A stretch of 64,000 nucleotides of DNA from Flavicella sp965243265. Lineage in GTDB: Bacteria > Bacteroidota > Bacteroidia > Flavobacteriales > Flavobacteriaceae. The stretch covers positions 24,804 to 88,803 of the forward strand of contig CBDEUL010000004.1 in NCBI GenBank assembly GCA_965243265.1, read 5' to 3'. The notes below the pieces were generated by a model. It was not told where the DNA came from. It searched no databases and saw only the letters and a program-made list of their open reading frames with translations. The position numbers and the translations under genes are program-made. Below, piece by piece: positions 1 to 9,154 of the stretch. Within the stretch, counting starts at the first letter, position 1. Every line of letters begins with the position of its first letter.

Positions 1-221
1 TTGCAATGGCAATTTTATCAACAGTAATTCCTTCTTTTTTGGTATCTACGTCTATAAAAATAATAGGAAGTTCTAATTTTTCAATTATAGGGAGTATTGG
101 GCCTATTTCTACAATAATTTTGGCAAATATCTTTTTAGATGAGGGGTTAACGGGGTATCAAGTTATAGGAACACTTATAGTAATAGCTGGGGTGTTTTTA
201 ATTTCTAGAGCTAAAAACTAA
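1..221 (+). CDS. EamA/DMT-family transporter, C-terminal fragment
   Basis: The frame is open from the left edge of the window and ends at TAA 219-221, so only the last ~72 residues are present. They are almost entirely hydrophobic and form two to three membrane helices. They contain the pattern GSIGPISTIILANIFLDEG followed by a final helix (VIGTLIVIAGVFLI), which is characteristic of the second EamA repeat of drug/metabolite transporters. The likely role is a small-molecule permease of the inner membrane; the substrate cannot be told. The family call rests on the helix pattern and the glycine/proline spacing at the helix ends. Confidence 0.7.
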   Translation, partial: AMAILSTVIPSFLVSTSIKIIGSSNFSIIGSIGPISTIILANIFLDEGLTGYQVIGTLIVIAGVFLISRAKN

Positions 222-259
222 AAAAGCAGGCTTTACAAAATTGTAGAGCTTGCTTTTTT
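221..259. terminator. Bidirectional hairpin terminator
   Basis: An 18-bp stem runs from AAAAAGCAGGC to GCTTGCTTTTT around a 2-nt loop, broken only by two G-T wobbles, with A and T runs at the two ends. It lies between the convergent EamA gene (plus) and the DUF4258 gene (minus) and can serve both. Confidence 0.8.
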
Positions 260-278
260 AAGTGTGTAGAGGTTTTTA

Positions 279-665
279 TTATTTAATTTTAGTAACCTTT
301 ATGTCTTGTATAGTAGCTGTAGAATCACACCTTTCAACAATAAGAGTAACTTCTTGTTCTTTTAAGGAGGCGTCTATCCAATAAGTTTGACAAGGTTTTT
401 TTGTGTCTGTCATACTTTTTGAAAAATCAACATCACCTTCTGATAGAATGTAAGCAATTCTGATGGAGTCTAAATTGTTTTGTTGTGCGGTAAGTAGTGC
501 ATTGTCTGAAAATTTTTGATACTTCTTTACACGGATACTTTTAAGTGTTCTAGCATCGGGTCCGTAAGGGAATTTTACACCTTTTTTTTGTGCTATAAAA
601 ACAACTACAATAGTACCTATAAACAGACCTATAATAAAATAAATTGCACGTTGAGCTAAGTTCAT
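279..665 (-). CDS. DUF4258 domain-containing membrane-anchored protein
   Basis: A 128-residue protein. Residues ~8-26 are a hydrophobic segment (YFIIGLFIGTIVVVFIA), followed by a basic stretch, so it is a probable N-terminal membrane anchor with a soluble C-terminal domain. The latter carries two cysteines (in KPCQTY and ERCDS). Short flavobacterial proteins of this design with a DUF4258 domain commonly sit beside alanine dehydrogenase, as here (ald starts 62 bp upstream on the same strand). No biochemical function is known. The family name is from memory of the pattern; the membrane segment is seen directly. Confidence 0.55.
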   Translation of the reverse strand: MNLAQRAIYFIIGLFIGTIVVVFIAQKKGVKFPYGPDARTLKSIRVKKYQKFSDNALLTAQQNNLDSIRIAYILSEGDVDFSKSMTDTKKPCQTYWIDASLKEQEVTLIVERCDSTATIQDIKVTKIK

Positions 666-727
666 CTTGAAAAATTTATAGGCGTAAAAGTAGTGTTTTT
701 TATAAAAACAAAAGCCTGTAAAATATT

Positions 728-1927
728 TTATAAAATTAAAAGATTGATATCTCTAAAAGGTAGGTCAAACCAGTCTCCAACAGCTTTATTGGTTAAAATA
801 CCGTGGTAAAAATACATGCCACTTCTTAAAATGCGTTCATTTCTGAAGGCTTGTTCAAAGCCACCTTCTTCAGCTATGTGTATTAAAAAAGGCGTAAAGA
901 TATTACTAATAGATATAGTTGCTGTTCTTGAGTATCTAGAAGGTATGTTAGGTACACAATAATGAATTATACCGTGTTTTTCTAAGGTAGGTTTGCTATG
1001 TGTAGTTATTTCTGAAGTCTCTATGCAACCACCCCTGTCAATACTAACATCTACAATAATAGCATTTTCTTTCATTGTTTTTACCATGTCTTCAGTAACA
1101 ACAATGGGAGATCTTGATTTACCTCGTATGGCTCCAATAACAACATCGCAACGCATTAAAGCTTTTTGTAGAGTTCTAGGTTGTAGGGTAGAAGTGTATA
1201 CGGGAGACGAAATACTTTGTTGTAATTCTCTTAATTTGGTTATTGAGTTGTCAAATACTTTAACAGAAGCTCCTAATCCAATTGCTGATTTTGCAGCAAA
1301 TATACCAACAGTACCAGCTCCAATAATAACAACTTCGCAAGGAGGAACTCCTCCAATATTTCCTAATAATAGTCCGTTACCATTATTCTGGGTGCTCATT
1401 AATTCTGCTGCAATTAAAGTAGAGGCTGTTCCTGCTATTTCACTTAAAGCTTGTACTACAGGGTATTTTCCTTGTGAGTCTTTTATAAAATCAAAAGCAA
1501 TGGCTGTAATCCGTTTTTTAGCTAACTCTTCAAAGTACTTTTTGTTTTGAGTTTTTAGTTGTAGTGCAGAAACCAGAATACTTTGTGGTTTTATAAGTTC
1601 TATTTCTTTGAGAGTAGGGGGTTCAATTTTTAGAATAACACCACAACCAAATACTTCTTCTGGGTTGTAAGCTATTTTTGCTCCAGCCTCAGAGTAGTCT
1701 TGATCAGAAAAATTAGCCCCCTCACCAGCACCTGTTTCTACAACAATTTTATGTCCTAATTGTGTCAACGCTGCAACAGCATCTGGGGTTAAGCAAATAC
1801 GTTTTTCTTCGAAATAAACTTCTTTAGGCAATCCAATAAACAGGTTTCCTTTTTCTTTTTTTATTTCAAGCTTTTCTTCTTGTGGAATTAACTCTTCCTT
1901 ACTGAATGGAGAAAAATGTTTGCTCAT
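728..1927 (-). CDS. ald: Alanine dehydrogenase
   Basis: Converts L-alanine and NAD+ to pyruvate, ammonium and NADH. The protein has 399 residues. A ~30-residue N-terminal extension precedes the conserved start IGLPKEVYFEEKRICLTP. The substrate domain is followed by the Rossmann motif VVIIGAGTVGIFAA, and the C-terminal part contains IIVDVSIDRGGCIETSE and HYCVPNIPSRYSRTAT, all signatures of the Ald/PntA family. It is longer than the ~370-residue Bacillus-type enzyme because of the extension. The gene is the last of a leftward group porX-tsaE-ald with short gaps (20 and 25 bp), which suggests cotranscription. Confidence 0.92.
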   Translation of the reverse strand: MSKHFSPFSKEELIPQEEKLEIKKEKGNLFIGLPKEVYFEEKRICLTPDAVAALTQLGHKIVVETGAGEGANFSDQDYSEAGAKIAYNPEEVFGCGVILKIEPPTLKEIELIKPQSILVSALQLKTQNKKYFEELAKKRITAIAFDFIKDSQGKYPVVQALSEIAGTASTLIAAELMSTQNNGNGLLLGNIGGVPPCEVVIIGAGTVGIFAAKSAIGLGASVKVFDNSITKLRELQQSISSPVYTSTLQPRTLQKALMRCDVVIGAIRGKSRSPIVVTEDMVKTMKENAIIVDVSIDRGGCIETSEITTHSKPTLEKHGIIHYCVPNIPSRYSRTATISISNIFTPFLIHIAEEGGFEQAFRNERILRSGMYFYHGILTNKAVGDWFDLPFRDINLLIL

Positions 1928-1952
1928 AGATGTTGGACTATATGATGATGGT

Positions 1953-2363
1953 TTAAGAGGTTATCTTAATTTGTCTAGAACCGTCATTGTTTTTGGTTAA
2001 ATATAAGTTGACACTATCTAAAGGTACTAAATTTTCTACTTTAGAAGGCCATTCTATAAAACACCAAGCATTGTTATAAAAATAATCTTCAATTCCTATA
2101 TCATAGGCTTCCTCTTCGGTGTTAATTCTGTAAAAGTCAAAATGGTAAATAATTTCACCTGTATTTGATACATATTCATTCACTAAAGAAAACGTAGGAG
2201 AGTTGGTTATTTCTTGTACACCTAGTTGTTTTACAAGTTCTTTGATAAGAGTAGTTTTACCCATCCCCATTTCTCCGTGAAAAAGAATGGTTTTGTGTTT
2301 CGCCTGTTCAATAATTTTTTTTGCAATCTCAGGTAGTTGCTCTAAAGTAAAAGAGGTGTTCAT
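1953..2363 (-). CDS. tsaE: tRNA threonylcarbamoyladenosine biosynthesis ATPase TsaE
   Basis: ATPase partner of TsaB/TsaD in making the t6A modification at position 37 of ANN-decoding tRNAs. The protein has 136 residues, usual for TsaE. It shows a P-loop at ~29-36 (GEMGMGKTT), the switch region SPTFSLVNEYVS, the DFYRI motif and the terminal CFIEWPSKVENLVP, all hallmarks of the YjeE/TsaE family. It lies 20 bp downstream of porX and 25 bp upstream of ald on the same strand, an arrangement common in flavobacteria. Confidence 0.93.
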   Translation of the reverse strand: MNTSFTLEQLPEIAKKIIEQAKHKTILFHGEMGMGKTTLIKELVKQLGVQEITNSPTFSLVNEYVSNTGEIIYHFDFYRINTEEEAYDIGIEDYFYNNAWCFIEWPSKVENLVPLDSVNLYLTKNNDGSRQIKITS

Positions 2364-2383
2364 TTTTAAGTAAACAATTAGGT

Positions 2384-3931
2384 TTATTTAGGTTCAAAAA
2401 TAGCACAAGGAATAATCATTTCTTCTAAAGAAATACCTCCATGTTGATAGGTGTTTTTGTAATAATGTACAAAGTGATTGTAATTATTAGGATATGCTAA
2501 AAAACGATCTTCTTTTGCAAAAATAAAAGAACTATTCATATGCAGCGTAGGCAGCATAATGTCTTTAGGATTTTTTACAGCAAAAACATCTTTTTCTTCG
2601 TAAGTAAGGCTTCTTCCAGTTTTATATCTAAGGTTGGAACTGATGTTTTTTTGACCAATAACTTTTGAGGGTGTTTTACAATTAATAGTTCCATGATCTG
2701 TAGTTATAATTAGTTTCATACCAGCTTTTTTTGCTTTTTGTAAAGTGCTAAAAATAGGCGAGTTTTTAAACCAACTTAAGGTTAATGACCTATAAGCTTT
2801 GTCATCACCGGCTAATTCTTTAATAACCTCTAACTCTGTTTTAGAGTGTGAAAGCATGTCTACAAAATTATAAACAACAGCAGATAAATTGTCAGCTTTT
2901 AATTGATTGAAGTTAGCATCCAGTTCTTTGGCTCCTTTTAAGGTTGTTATTTTATGATAACTATGTTTTATAGAAGGGTTTAAACGTTTTAATTGTGCTG
3001 TTAAAAATTCATTTTCAAATAAGTTTTTACCACCTTCATCGGTATCATTTTTCCAGTATTCAGGGTGTTTTTTTTCCATTTCTAAAGGCGAAAGCCCAGA
3101 GAACAAAGCATTTCTAGCGTATTGTGTAGCTGTTGGTAAAATACTGAAGTAAGGAGTTTCTTTCTCTTTTTTGTAAAAAGGAAGTATGTGTGGCTCTAAA
3201 GCTTTCCATTGATCGTATCGTAAATTATCAATAACAATCAAAAGTGTATTACTATCAGTAGATATTTCAGGGAAAATTACTTCTTTAAAAAGAGTGTGTG
3301 AAAATACAGGAGCATCATAATCTGTAAGAAGGTCTTGATAATTTTTTCTGATGAATTTGAAAAACAAATTATTAGCTTCTTCTTTTTGACTTTCTAAAAT
3401 ACCTAGCATTCCTGTGTCATTGATATTTTCAAGCTCAAGTTCCCAATGCAATAATTTCTGATACAAGTCAATCCACTCTTCGTAGCTATTTACCATGGCT
3501 AAATCCATAGCTATTTTTCTAAATTCTTGTTGGTAGCTAGAAGTGGTTTTTTGAGAAACCAACCTAGAGTGATCTAAGTTCTTTTTAAGAGAAAGTAGAA
3601 TTTGATTTGGGTTTACAGGTTTAATTAAGTAATCGGCTATTTTAGAACCAATGGCTTCTTCCATAATATACTCTTCCTCACTTTTTGTAATCATGATTAC
3701 AGGTAAGTTCGATTTTTGATTTTTTATTTCAGAAAGCGTTTCTAAACCACTCAATCCGGGCATGTTTTCATCTAAAAAAACAATGTCAAAGTTCTGTTCA
3801 GAAATAAGATCAATGGCATCAGCACCGTTTGTACAAGTTGTAATATCGTAGTTCTTGGCTTTTAAAAAGAGTGTATGAGGTTTTAATAATTCAATTTCAT
3901 CATCAACCCATAGAATATGTATCTTTTTCAT
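2384..3931 (-). CDS. porX: PorX: two-component response regulator with PglZ domain
   Basis: A 515-residue cytoplasmic regulator. Residues 1-125 form a CheY-like receiver: acidic residues VDDE at 9-12, probable phospho-acceptor Asp54 in VFLDENMPG, and the Lys of YLIKPVN. The remaining ~300 residues form a PglZ (alkaline-phosphatase-fold) domain, with LLIVIDNLRYDQW, a Thr/Ser at the expected nucleophile region (LPTATQYAR) and the metal motif IITTDHGT. In Porphyromonas gingivalis PorX works with PorY and controls type IX secretion genes; a PglZ domain with phosphodiesterase activity is reported for that family. The start follows a Phe-Lys-rich intergenic gap, and tsaE follows 20 bp downstream. 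Confidence 0.9.
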   Translation of the reverse strand: MKKIHILWVDDEIELLKPHTLFLKAKNYDITTCTNGADAIDLISEQNFDIVFLDENMPGLSGLETLSEIKNQKSNLPVIMITKSEEEYIMEEAIGSKIADYLIKPVNPNQILLSLKKNLDHSRLVSQKTTSSYQQEFRKIAMDLAMVNSYEEWIDLYQKLLHWELELENINDTGMLGILESQKEEANNLFFKFIRKNYQDLLTDYDAPVFSHTLFKEVIFPEISTDSNTLLIVIDNLRYDQWKALEPHILPFYKKEKETPYFSILPTATQYARNALFSGLSPLEMEKKHPEYWKNDTDEGGKNLFENEFLTAQLKRLNPSIKHSYHKITTLKGAKELDANFNQLKADNLSAVVYNFVDMLSHSKTELEVIKELAGDDKAYRSLTLSWFKNSPIFSTLQKAKKAGMKLIITTDHGTINCKTPSKVIGQKNISSNLRYKTGRSLTYEEKDVFAVKNPKDIMLPTLHMNSSFIFAKEDRFLAYPNNYNHFVHYYKNTYQHGGISLEEMIIPCAIFEPK

Positions 3932-4024
3932 TTGAAAAAAGTGCGTTATAAATATTTATAATTAGTGAAAAGAACCCTCAAGCTCTTTAGTTTGAATATT
4001 GTTCATCAAACTACTTTAGATTGT

Positions 4025-4032
4025 TATCTTTG
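4025..4032 (+). promoter_or_regulatory. -7 promoter box (TATCTTTG) of the HD phosphohydrolase gene
   Basis: A perfect Bacteroidota -7 box TAnnTTTG, with TTG at 3999-4001, 23 bp upstream, as a possible -33 element. Its position inside the longest open frame argues that translation starts downstream, at TTG 4057 rather than TTG 4021. Confidence 0.6.
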
Positions 4033-4056
4033 TTACTCATTAAAATTCTACGTCTT

Positions 4057-5292
4057 TTGAGCTTAAAGAAAACCAACAAACTTAAAATTTTAAACGACCC
4101 AATTTACGGATTTATTACGATACCTAATGAATTAATTTATGATTTAATAGAACATTCTTATTTCCAACGTTTAAGAAGAATTTCTCAAATGGGGTTATCG
4201 TATTTGGTGTATCCAGGAGCCCATCATACAAGGTTTCATCATGCGATAGGGTGTATGCATTTGATGCAAAAAACAATCCATACGTTACGATCTAAGGGAG
4301 TTGTAATTTCAGAGGAAGAAGCGGTGGCTTTAAGTATTGCAATTTTATTACATGATATTGGACATGGACCGTTTTCTCACGCTTTAGAACACAGTATTGT
4401 TGACGGTATTAGTCATGAAGAAATATCCTTGTTTTTTATGAGGGCTTTAAATGAAGAGTTTGACGGAAAACTGACATTGGCAATAGAAATTTTTGAAGGA
4501 AAAAATTCTCGTAAATTCTTACATCAATTGATATCAAGTCAATTAGATATGGATCGTTTAGATTATTTAAAACGAGATAGTTTTTACACAGGAGTTGCAG
4601 AAGGGAATATCAATTCAGAACGATTGATAGCTATGTTGAATGTTGTAAATGATGAGTTAGTAGTAGAAGAAAAAGGAATTTATTCAGCAGAAAAATTTAT
4701 AGTAGGAAGACGTTTGATGTATTGGCAAGTTTACCTACATAAAACAGGATTGGTAGCAGAAAAAATGTTGGTCAATTTATTAAAAAGAGCCAATGAATTG
4801 TCTAAAAGAGGAGTATCATTGCCTGCAAGTAAAGCTTTTACTCATTTTCTAAAGAATGAAATAACAGAAGATAATTTTGATATCAATACATTAGAAATTT
4901 TTGCAAGGTTGGACGATTATGATGTTTTATCAGCAATCAAAGATTGGATAAGTCATGAGGATAAGGTTTTATCATCATTGTCTGAAATGATTATTAATCG
5001 ACAATTGTTAAAAATTCAATTAGGGAACGCAGAGTCGAGTGAATTTGATTTTGAAAAGATTCTAAAAGAGAAAAAAGAAGCGTTGCAATTGACAGATGAG
5101 GAAGCACCATATTTTATTTTTAAAGATTCTGTTCAAAATCAAGCATATGATTCGTCTAAAAGTAAGATAAATATTGTGTATAAAAACGGAACAATTGTAG
5201 ATATCACAAAGGCTTCAGATCAATTAAATATACAGGCATTGACAAAACCAGTGGTGAAGCATTTTATTTGCTTTCCAAAGCGAATGGTTTAA
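4057..5292 (+). CDS. HD-domain phosphohydrolase (dGTPase-like)
   Basis: Predicted metal-dependent phosphohydrolase of the HD superfamily, distantly related to dNTP triphosphohydrolases. Visible motifs are the first His (HTRFHHAIGCMHLM), the HD pair (LLHDIGHGPFSHALEH) and the later Asp (SQLDMDRLDYLKRDS), which together form the HDc metal site. The protein has about 411 residues. I place the start at TTG 4057 (LSLKKTNKLKIL...) because the conserved region begins right after it and a promoter -7 box covers 4025-4032; there is no ATG before the conserved KLKILNDPIYG. The substrate is unknown. It ends just before lpxD, whose promoter lies 22 bp after this stop codon. Confidence 0.85.
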   Translation: MSLKKTNKLKILNDPIYGFITIPNELIYDLIEHSYFQRLRRISQMGLSYLVYPGAHHTRFHHAIGCMHLMQKTIHTLRSKGVVISEEEAVALSIAILLHDIGHGPFSHALEHSIVDGISHEEISLFFMRALNEEFDGKLTLAIEIFEGKNSRKFLHQLISSQLDMDRLDYLKRDSFYTGVAEGNINSERLIAMLNVVNDELVVEEKGIYSAEKFIVGRRLMYWQVYLHKTGLVAEKMLVNLLKRANELSKRGVSLPASKAFTHFLKNEITEDNFDINTLEIFARLDDYDVLSAIKDWISHEDKVLSSLSEMIINRQLLKIQLGNAESSEFDFEKILKEKKEALQLTDEEAPYFIFKDSVQNQAYDSSKSKINIVYKNGTIVDITKASDQLNIQALTKPVVKHFICFPKRMV

Positions 5293-5313
5293 CAGAATTA
5301 AAAAGAATTTTTA

Positions 5314-5321
5314 TACTTTTG
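5314..5321 (+). promoter_or_regulatory. -7 promoter box (TACTTTTG) before lpxD
   Basis: A perfect TAnnTTTG match ending 7 bp before the ATG at 5328. If it is used, the lpxD message would be nearly leaderless. No clear -33 TTG was found at the usual distance. Confidence 0.45.
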
Positions 5322-5327
5322 CAAGTA

Positions 5328-6365
5328 ATGAAATTTACGGCAACACAAATCGCAGAAATATTAGAGGGAGACATTGTAGGGAACCCAGAAGAAGAAGTAT
5401 CTAAGCTTTCTAAGATTGAAGAAGGAGAAGAAGGGTCTTTGACTTTTCTATCTAATGAAAAATATACTCCTTACATATATTCAACAAACGCATCGATTGC
5501 TATTGTAAATAAAACATTTGTTCCTGAGAAGGAAATTACTTCAACTCTAATTAAAGTTGACGATGCTTACAAGGCTTTTTCAACATTATTGGCTTTTTAT
5601 AATGAAGTTAAAAACAATAAGTCAGGAAAAGAAACACCGCATTTTATTAGTGATTCAGCAAAATTAGGAATCAACCTTTATATAGGAGCATTTTCATATA
5701 TAGGAAATAATGTAACTATTGCTGATGATGTAAAAATATACCCAAATTGTTTTATTGGAGATAATGTTACCATTGGAGAGGGTACAACCCTTTTTCCTGG
5801 AGTTAAAGTATATTCAGAATCAATTATTGGAAAAAACTGTAAAATTCATTCAGGAGCCGTTATTGGTGCAGATGGTTTTGGGTTTGCTCCAGAAGCAGAT
5901 GGAACATATGCTGCTATTCCACAAATAGGAAACGTTGTTATAGAAGACAATGTAGATGTTGGAGCCAATACTACTATTGATAGAGCTACTTTAGGAGCTA
6001 CTTATATTAGAAAGGGTGTTAAATTAGACAACCTGATTCAAATAGGGCATAACGTAGAGGTTGATACCAATACGGTTATTGCTGCTCAAACAGCAGTTGC
6101 AGGATCTAGTAAAGTAGGTAAAAACTGTATGATTGGGGGGCAAGTAGCTATTTCAGGTCACTTGAAAATTTCGGACAATGTGAAGGTTCAAGGAAAGTCT
6201 GGGATAACGAAAAGCATAAAATCGAATGAGGTAGTAGGAGGAATTCCTGCATTTAACCTAAAAGATTTTAATAAGTCTTATGTGTACTTTAAAAATGCAC
6301 CTTCACAGAACTCAAGAATAACAGAATTAGAAAAAGAAATAAAAGCATTAAAAGATAAATCATGA
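5328..6365 (+). CDS. lpxD: UDP-3-O-acylglucosamine N-acyltransferase LpxD
   Basis: Third step of lipid A synthesis: transfers a hydroxyacyl chain from ACP to the 2-amino group of UDP-3-O-acylglucosamine. The protein has 345 residues, normal for LpxD. The N-terminal uridine-binding domain (~1-105) begins MKFTATQIAEILEGD. A left-handed beta-helix of hexapeptide repeats follows ([LIV]GxxxxI/V pattern). The catalytic His region is IQIGHNVEVDTNT, and a C-terminal helix follows (ISELEKE-like, ~328-345). The open frame extends upstream to 5268 but overlaps the previous gene; ATG 5328 fits the family start. Its stop overlaps the lpxC/fabZ start (ATGA), so they are translationally coupled. Confidence 0.95.
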   Translation: MKFTATQIAEILEGDIVGNPEEEVSKLSKIEEGEEGSLTFLSNEKYTPYIYSTNASIAIVNKTFVPEKEITSTLIKVDDAYKAFSTLLAFYNEVKNNKSGKETPHFISDSAKLGINLYIGAFSYIGNNVTIADDVKIYPNCFIGDNVTIGEGTTLFPGVKVYSESIIGKNCKIHSGAVIGADGFGFAPEADGTYAAIPQIGNVVIEDNVDVGANTTIDRATLGATYIRKGVKLDNLIQIGHNVEVDTNTVIAAQTAVAGSSKVGKNCMIGGQVAISGHLKISDNVKVQGKSGITKSIKSNEVVGGIPAFNLKDFNKSYVYFKNAPSQNSRITELEKEIKALKDKS

Positions 6366-7756
6366 TGCAGAAAAACCAAACAACTATTGGAAAAGAAGTA
6401 ACCCTAAAAGGAATAGGGCTGCATACAGGTAAAGAGGTAACTCTTACATTTAAACCAACAGATGTAAATAAAGGATATGCTTTTACAAGGGTAGATTTAG
6501 AAGGAGCCCCTGTTATTGAAGCAAAAGCTGAGTATGTTGTAGATACACAAAGAGGAACTAACCTAGAGAAAAATGGTGTTAGTATTCATACATCTGAGCA
6601 TGTATTAGCAGCAGCAGTAGGTTTGGGAGTTACAAATCTTTTGATTGAAATTGATGAAGCAGAACCTCCAATTATGGATGGGTCTTCAAAGTTTTTTGTA
6701 GAAGCTTTAGAAGAGGCAGGTATTGTAGCGCAAGATGCACCAATAGATTATTACGAAGTAAAAGAAGTAATTACCTATAAAGAAGAAGCGACAGGAAGTG
6801 AAATTATGTTGATGCCTTCTGATGAATATCAGGTAACTACAATGGTAGATTTTGGAACTAAAATATTAGGAACTCAAAATGCCAATTTAAATACAATTTC
6901 AGATTTTAAAAACGAAATAGCAGACGCAAGAACATTTAGTTTTTTACATGAACTAGAAATGTTGATAGATCATGACCTTATTAAAGGAGGTGATCTAAAT
7001 AATGCGATTGTATATGTAGACAAAGAGATTTCTGAAGATACGATGTTAAAGCTTAAAAAGGTTTTTAACAAAAAAGAAATATCAGTACAAGCCAATGGTA
7101 TTTTAGATAATTTAGAATTGCATTGGGCAAATGAAGCAGCGCGTCATAAATTGTTAGATGTTATAGGAGATTTAGCCTTAGTAGGAAAGCCTATCAAAGG
7201 AAAAATTATAGCAACAAAACCAGGACACTCTATCAATACAAAATTTGCTAAAAAACTAGCAAATATTATCAAAAAGGAAAGAAGAAATAATGTACCACAA
7301 TTCGATTTGAATCAACCACCGTTGATGGATATTCATAGAATTATGGAAATATTACCTCACAGACCTCCATTTTTGTTGATTGATAAAATTTTAGAGTTAA
7401 CAGATACGCATGTAGTAGGTTCTAAAAATGTTTCGATGAATGAACCATTTTTTGTAGGGCACTTTCCAGAAGCACCTGTAATGCCAGGAGTTTTACAAAT
7501 AGAAGCTATGGCACAGTGTGGAGGAGTATTGGTATTGAGTACAGTTCCAGATCCAGAAAACTACTTGACATACTTTATGAAAATGGATAATGTAAAGTTC
7601 AAACAAAAAGTATTACCAGGAGATACATTAATTTTCAAAGCAGAATTAATTACTCCTATTCGTAGAGGAATTTGTCATATGCAAGCTTATGGATATGCAA
7701 ACAATAAATTAGTAGTTGAAGCTGCTTTAATGGCACAAATCGCAAAAAAGAAATAA
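6362..7756 (+). CDS. lpxC/fabZ: Bifunctional UDP-3-O-acyl-GlcNAc deacetylase / 3-hydroxyacyl-ACP dehydratase
   Basis: A natural fusion typical of Bacteroidota, 464 residues. The LpxC half (~1-310) performs the committed zinc-dependent deacetylation of lipid A synthesis. Zinc ligands are visible as His80 (TSEHVLAAA) and the HxxxD motif in AARHKLLDVIGD. The FabZ half (~320-464) dehydrates 3-hydroxyacyl-ACP, with the active-site His in GHFPEAPVMPGVLQIEAMAQ and the leading motif HRPPFLLIDKI. The fusion ties lipid A output to supply of acyl chains. The start is ATG 6362 or the adjacent ATG 6365, overlapping the lpxD stop. lpxA follows after 1 bp. Confidence 0.96.
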   Translation: MMQKNQTTIGKEVTLKGIGLHTGKEVTLTFKPTDVNKGYAFTRVDLEGAPVIEAKAEYVVDTQRGTNLEKNGVSIHTSEHVLAAAVGLGVTNLLIEIDEAEPPIMDGSSKFFVEALEEAGIVAQDAPIDYYEVKEVITYKEEATGSEIMLMPSDEYQVTTMVDFGTKILGTQNANLNTISDFKNEIADARTFSFLHELEMLIDHDLIKGGDLNNAIVYVDKEISEDTMLKLKKVFNKKEISVQANGILDNLELHWANEAARHKLLDVIGDLALVGKPIKGKIIATKPGHSINTKFAKKLANIIKKERRNNVPQFDLNQPPLMDIHRIMEILPHRPPFLLIDKILELTDTHVVGSKNVSMNEPFFVGHFPEAPVMPGVLQIEAMAQCGGVLVLSTVPDPENYLTYFMKMDNVKFKQKVLPGDTLIFKAELITPIRRGICHMQAYGYANNKLVVEAALMAQIAKKK

Positions 7757-7757
7757 G

Positions 7758-8543
7758 ATGAATCAACCGTTAGCATACGTACATCCTCAAGCAAAAATTG
7801 CAAGAAATGTTGTCATAGAGCCTTTTACAACAATCCATAATAATGTAACCATTGGTTCGGGAACTTGGATTGGTTCAAATGTAACCATTATGGAAGGTGC
7901 TCGTATTGGAGATAATTGTAGAATTTTTCCAGGAGCAGTAATTTCTGCAATTCCACAAGATTTAAAGTTTGAAGGTGAAGACTCACTTACAGTAATAGGA
8001 GATAATACTACTATTAGAGAATGTGTTACTGTAAATAGAGGTACAAGTGCTTCTGGTAAAACGGAAATAGGAAAAAACTGTTTAATTATGGCAGCAGCCC
8101 ATATTGCACATGATTGTGTAGTTGGTGACAATGCTATTATTGTAAACGGTGTATTGTTAGGCGGACACGTAACCGTTGGTGAGTTTGCTGTATTAGGTGG
8201 ACTTTCTGCGATTCATCAATTTATAAATATTGGGGCACATGCAATGATTTCAGGTGGGTCTTTGGTTCGTAAAGATGTTCCTCCATATACAAAAGCAGCA
8301 AAAGAACCTCTATCTTATGTAGGAATCAATTCAATTGGTTTACGAAGAAGAGGATTCAATTCAGAAAAAATAAAAGAAGTACAAGATATCTACAGAATTT
8401 TATATCAAAAGACATATAATAATTCACAAGCATTAGAGAAAATCGAAGCTGAAATGGAGGCTACTCCAGAACGTGATGAGATTATTACTTTTATTAGAAA
8501 CTCTAAGAGAGGTATCATGAAAGGATATACTTCTAACCAATAA
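7758..8543 (+). CDS. lpxA: UDP-N-acetylglucosamine acyltransferase LpxA
   Basis: First step of lipid A synthesis: 3-O-acylation of UDP-GlcNAc with hydroxyacyl-ACP. The protein has 261 residues, the family's usual size. Its first ~190 residues are continuous hexapeptide repeats forming a left-handed beta-helix trimer. The catalytic His lies in AAHIAHDCVVGDN, and the substrate-loop region is GGLSAIHQFINIG. The C-terminal ~70 residues are helical (IYRILYQKTYNNSQALEKIE). Encoded 1 bp after lpxC/fabZ and 22 bp before efp, so it is part of the same operon. Confidence 0.96.
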   Translation: MNQPLAYVHPQAKIARNVVIEPFTTIHNNVTIGSGTWIGSNVTIMEGARIGDNCRIFPGAVISAIPQDLKFEGEDSLTVIGDNTTIRECVTVNRGTSASGKTEIGKNCLIMAAAHIAHDCVVGDNAIIVNGVLLGGHVTVGEFAVLGGLSAIHQFINIGAHAMISGGSLVRKDVPPYTKAAKEPLSYVGINSIGLRRRGFNSEKIKEVQDIYRILYQKTYNNSQALEKIEAEMEATPERDEIITFIRNSKRGIMKGYTSNQ

Positions 8544-8565
8544 AATAAAATAGTAAAAATAGAAT

Positions 8566-9132
8566 ATGGCATCTACATCAGATATAAGAAACGGATTGTG
8601 TATCAATTACAATAGTGATACATATAAAATTGTTGAATTTCAACACGTAAAACCAGGAAAAGGACCTGCATTTGTAAGAACTAAATTGAAGAGTTTAACA
8701 ACAGGTAAAGTTATAGACAATACTTTTTCAGCAGGACACAAAATTGATGAGGTTCGTGTAGAAACAAGAAAGTATCAATACCTATACGCAGAAGGAGATA
8801 TGTTCAATTTTATGAACACGGAGGATTACAATCAGATAACTTTAGAAAAAGCTATTTTAGATGCTCCAGCGTTAATGAAAGAAGGAGAGGTTGTAACTGT
8901 AGTGGTACGTGCAGAAGATGAATTACCATTATCTGTAGAAATGCCTGCAAGTGTGATTTTAGAAGTTACTTACACAGAACCAGGAGTAAAAGGAAACACA
9001 GCAACAAATGCTACAAAACCAGCTACAGTTGAAACAGGAGCTATTATCAATGTACCTTTGTTTATAAATGAAGGAGATAAAGTAAAAGTAGAAACTACAA
9101 AAGGTACGTACCAAGAGCGTATCAAAGAGTAG
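8566..9132 (+). CDS. efp: Translation elongation factor P
   Basis: Relieves ribosome stalling at consecutive prolines. The protein has 188 residues with the three beta-barrel domains of EF-P. The domain I tip is the loop HVKPGKGPAFV, which carries the lysine that interacts with the P-site tRNA. The domain II/III junction includes the conserved ATNATKPATVETGA region ahead of the C-terminal signature INVPLFINEGDKVKVETTKGTY. It follows lpxA by 22 bp, a placement common in flavobacteria, and is followed by a hairpin terminator. Confidence 0.96.
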   Translation: MASTSDIRNGLCINYNSDTYKIVEFQHVKPGKGPAFVRTKLKSLTTGKVIDNTFSAGHKIDEVRVETRKYQYLYAEGDMFNFMNTEDYNQITLEKAILDAPALMKEGEVVTVVVRAEDELPLSVEMPASVILEVTYTEPGVKGNTATNATKPATVETGAIINVPLFINEGDKVKVETTKGTYQERIKE

Positions 9133-9154
9133 TTTTTTAAATAAAATTAAAAGT

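Noticed and set aside
993..1550. Plus-strand 185-codon ORF inside ald
   Set aside because: Complement of a strongly conserved coding region; typical shadow frame. The same reasoning removes other long antisense frames, such as those inside katG and clpB.
4021..4056. TTG start at 4021 for the HD-domain protein
   Set aside because: A perfect promoter box lies at 4025-4032 and the added residues have no homologous appearance.
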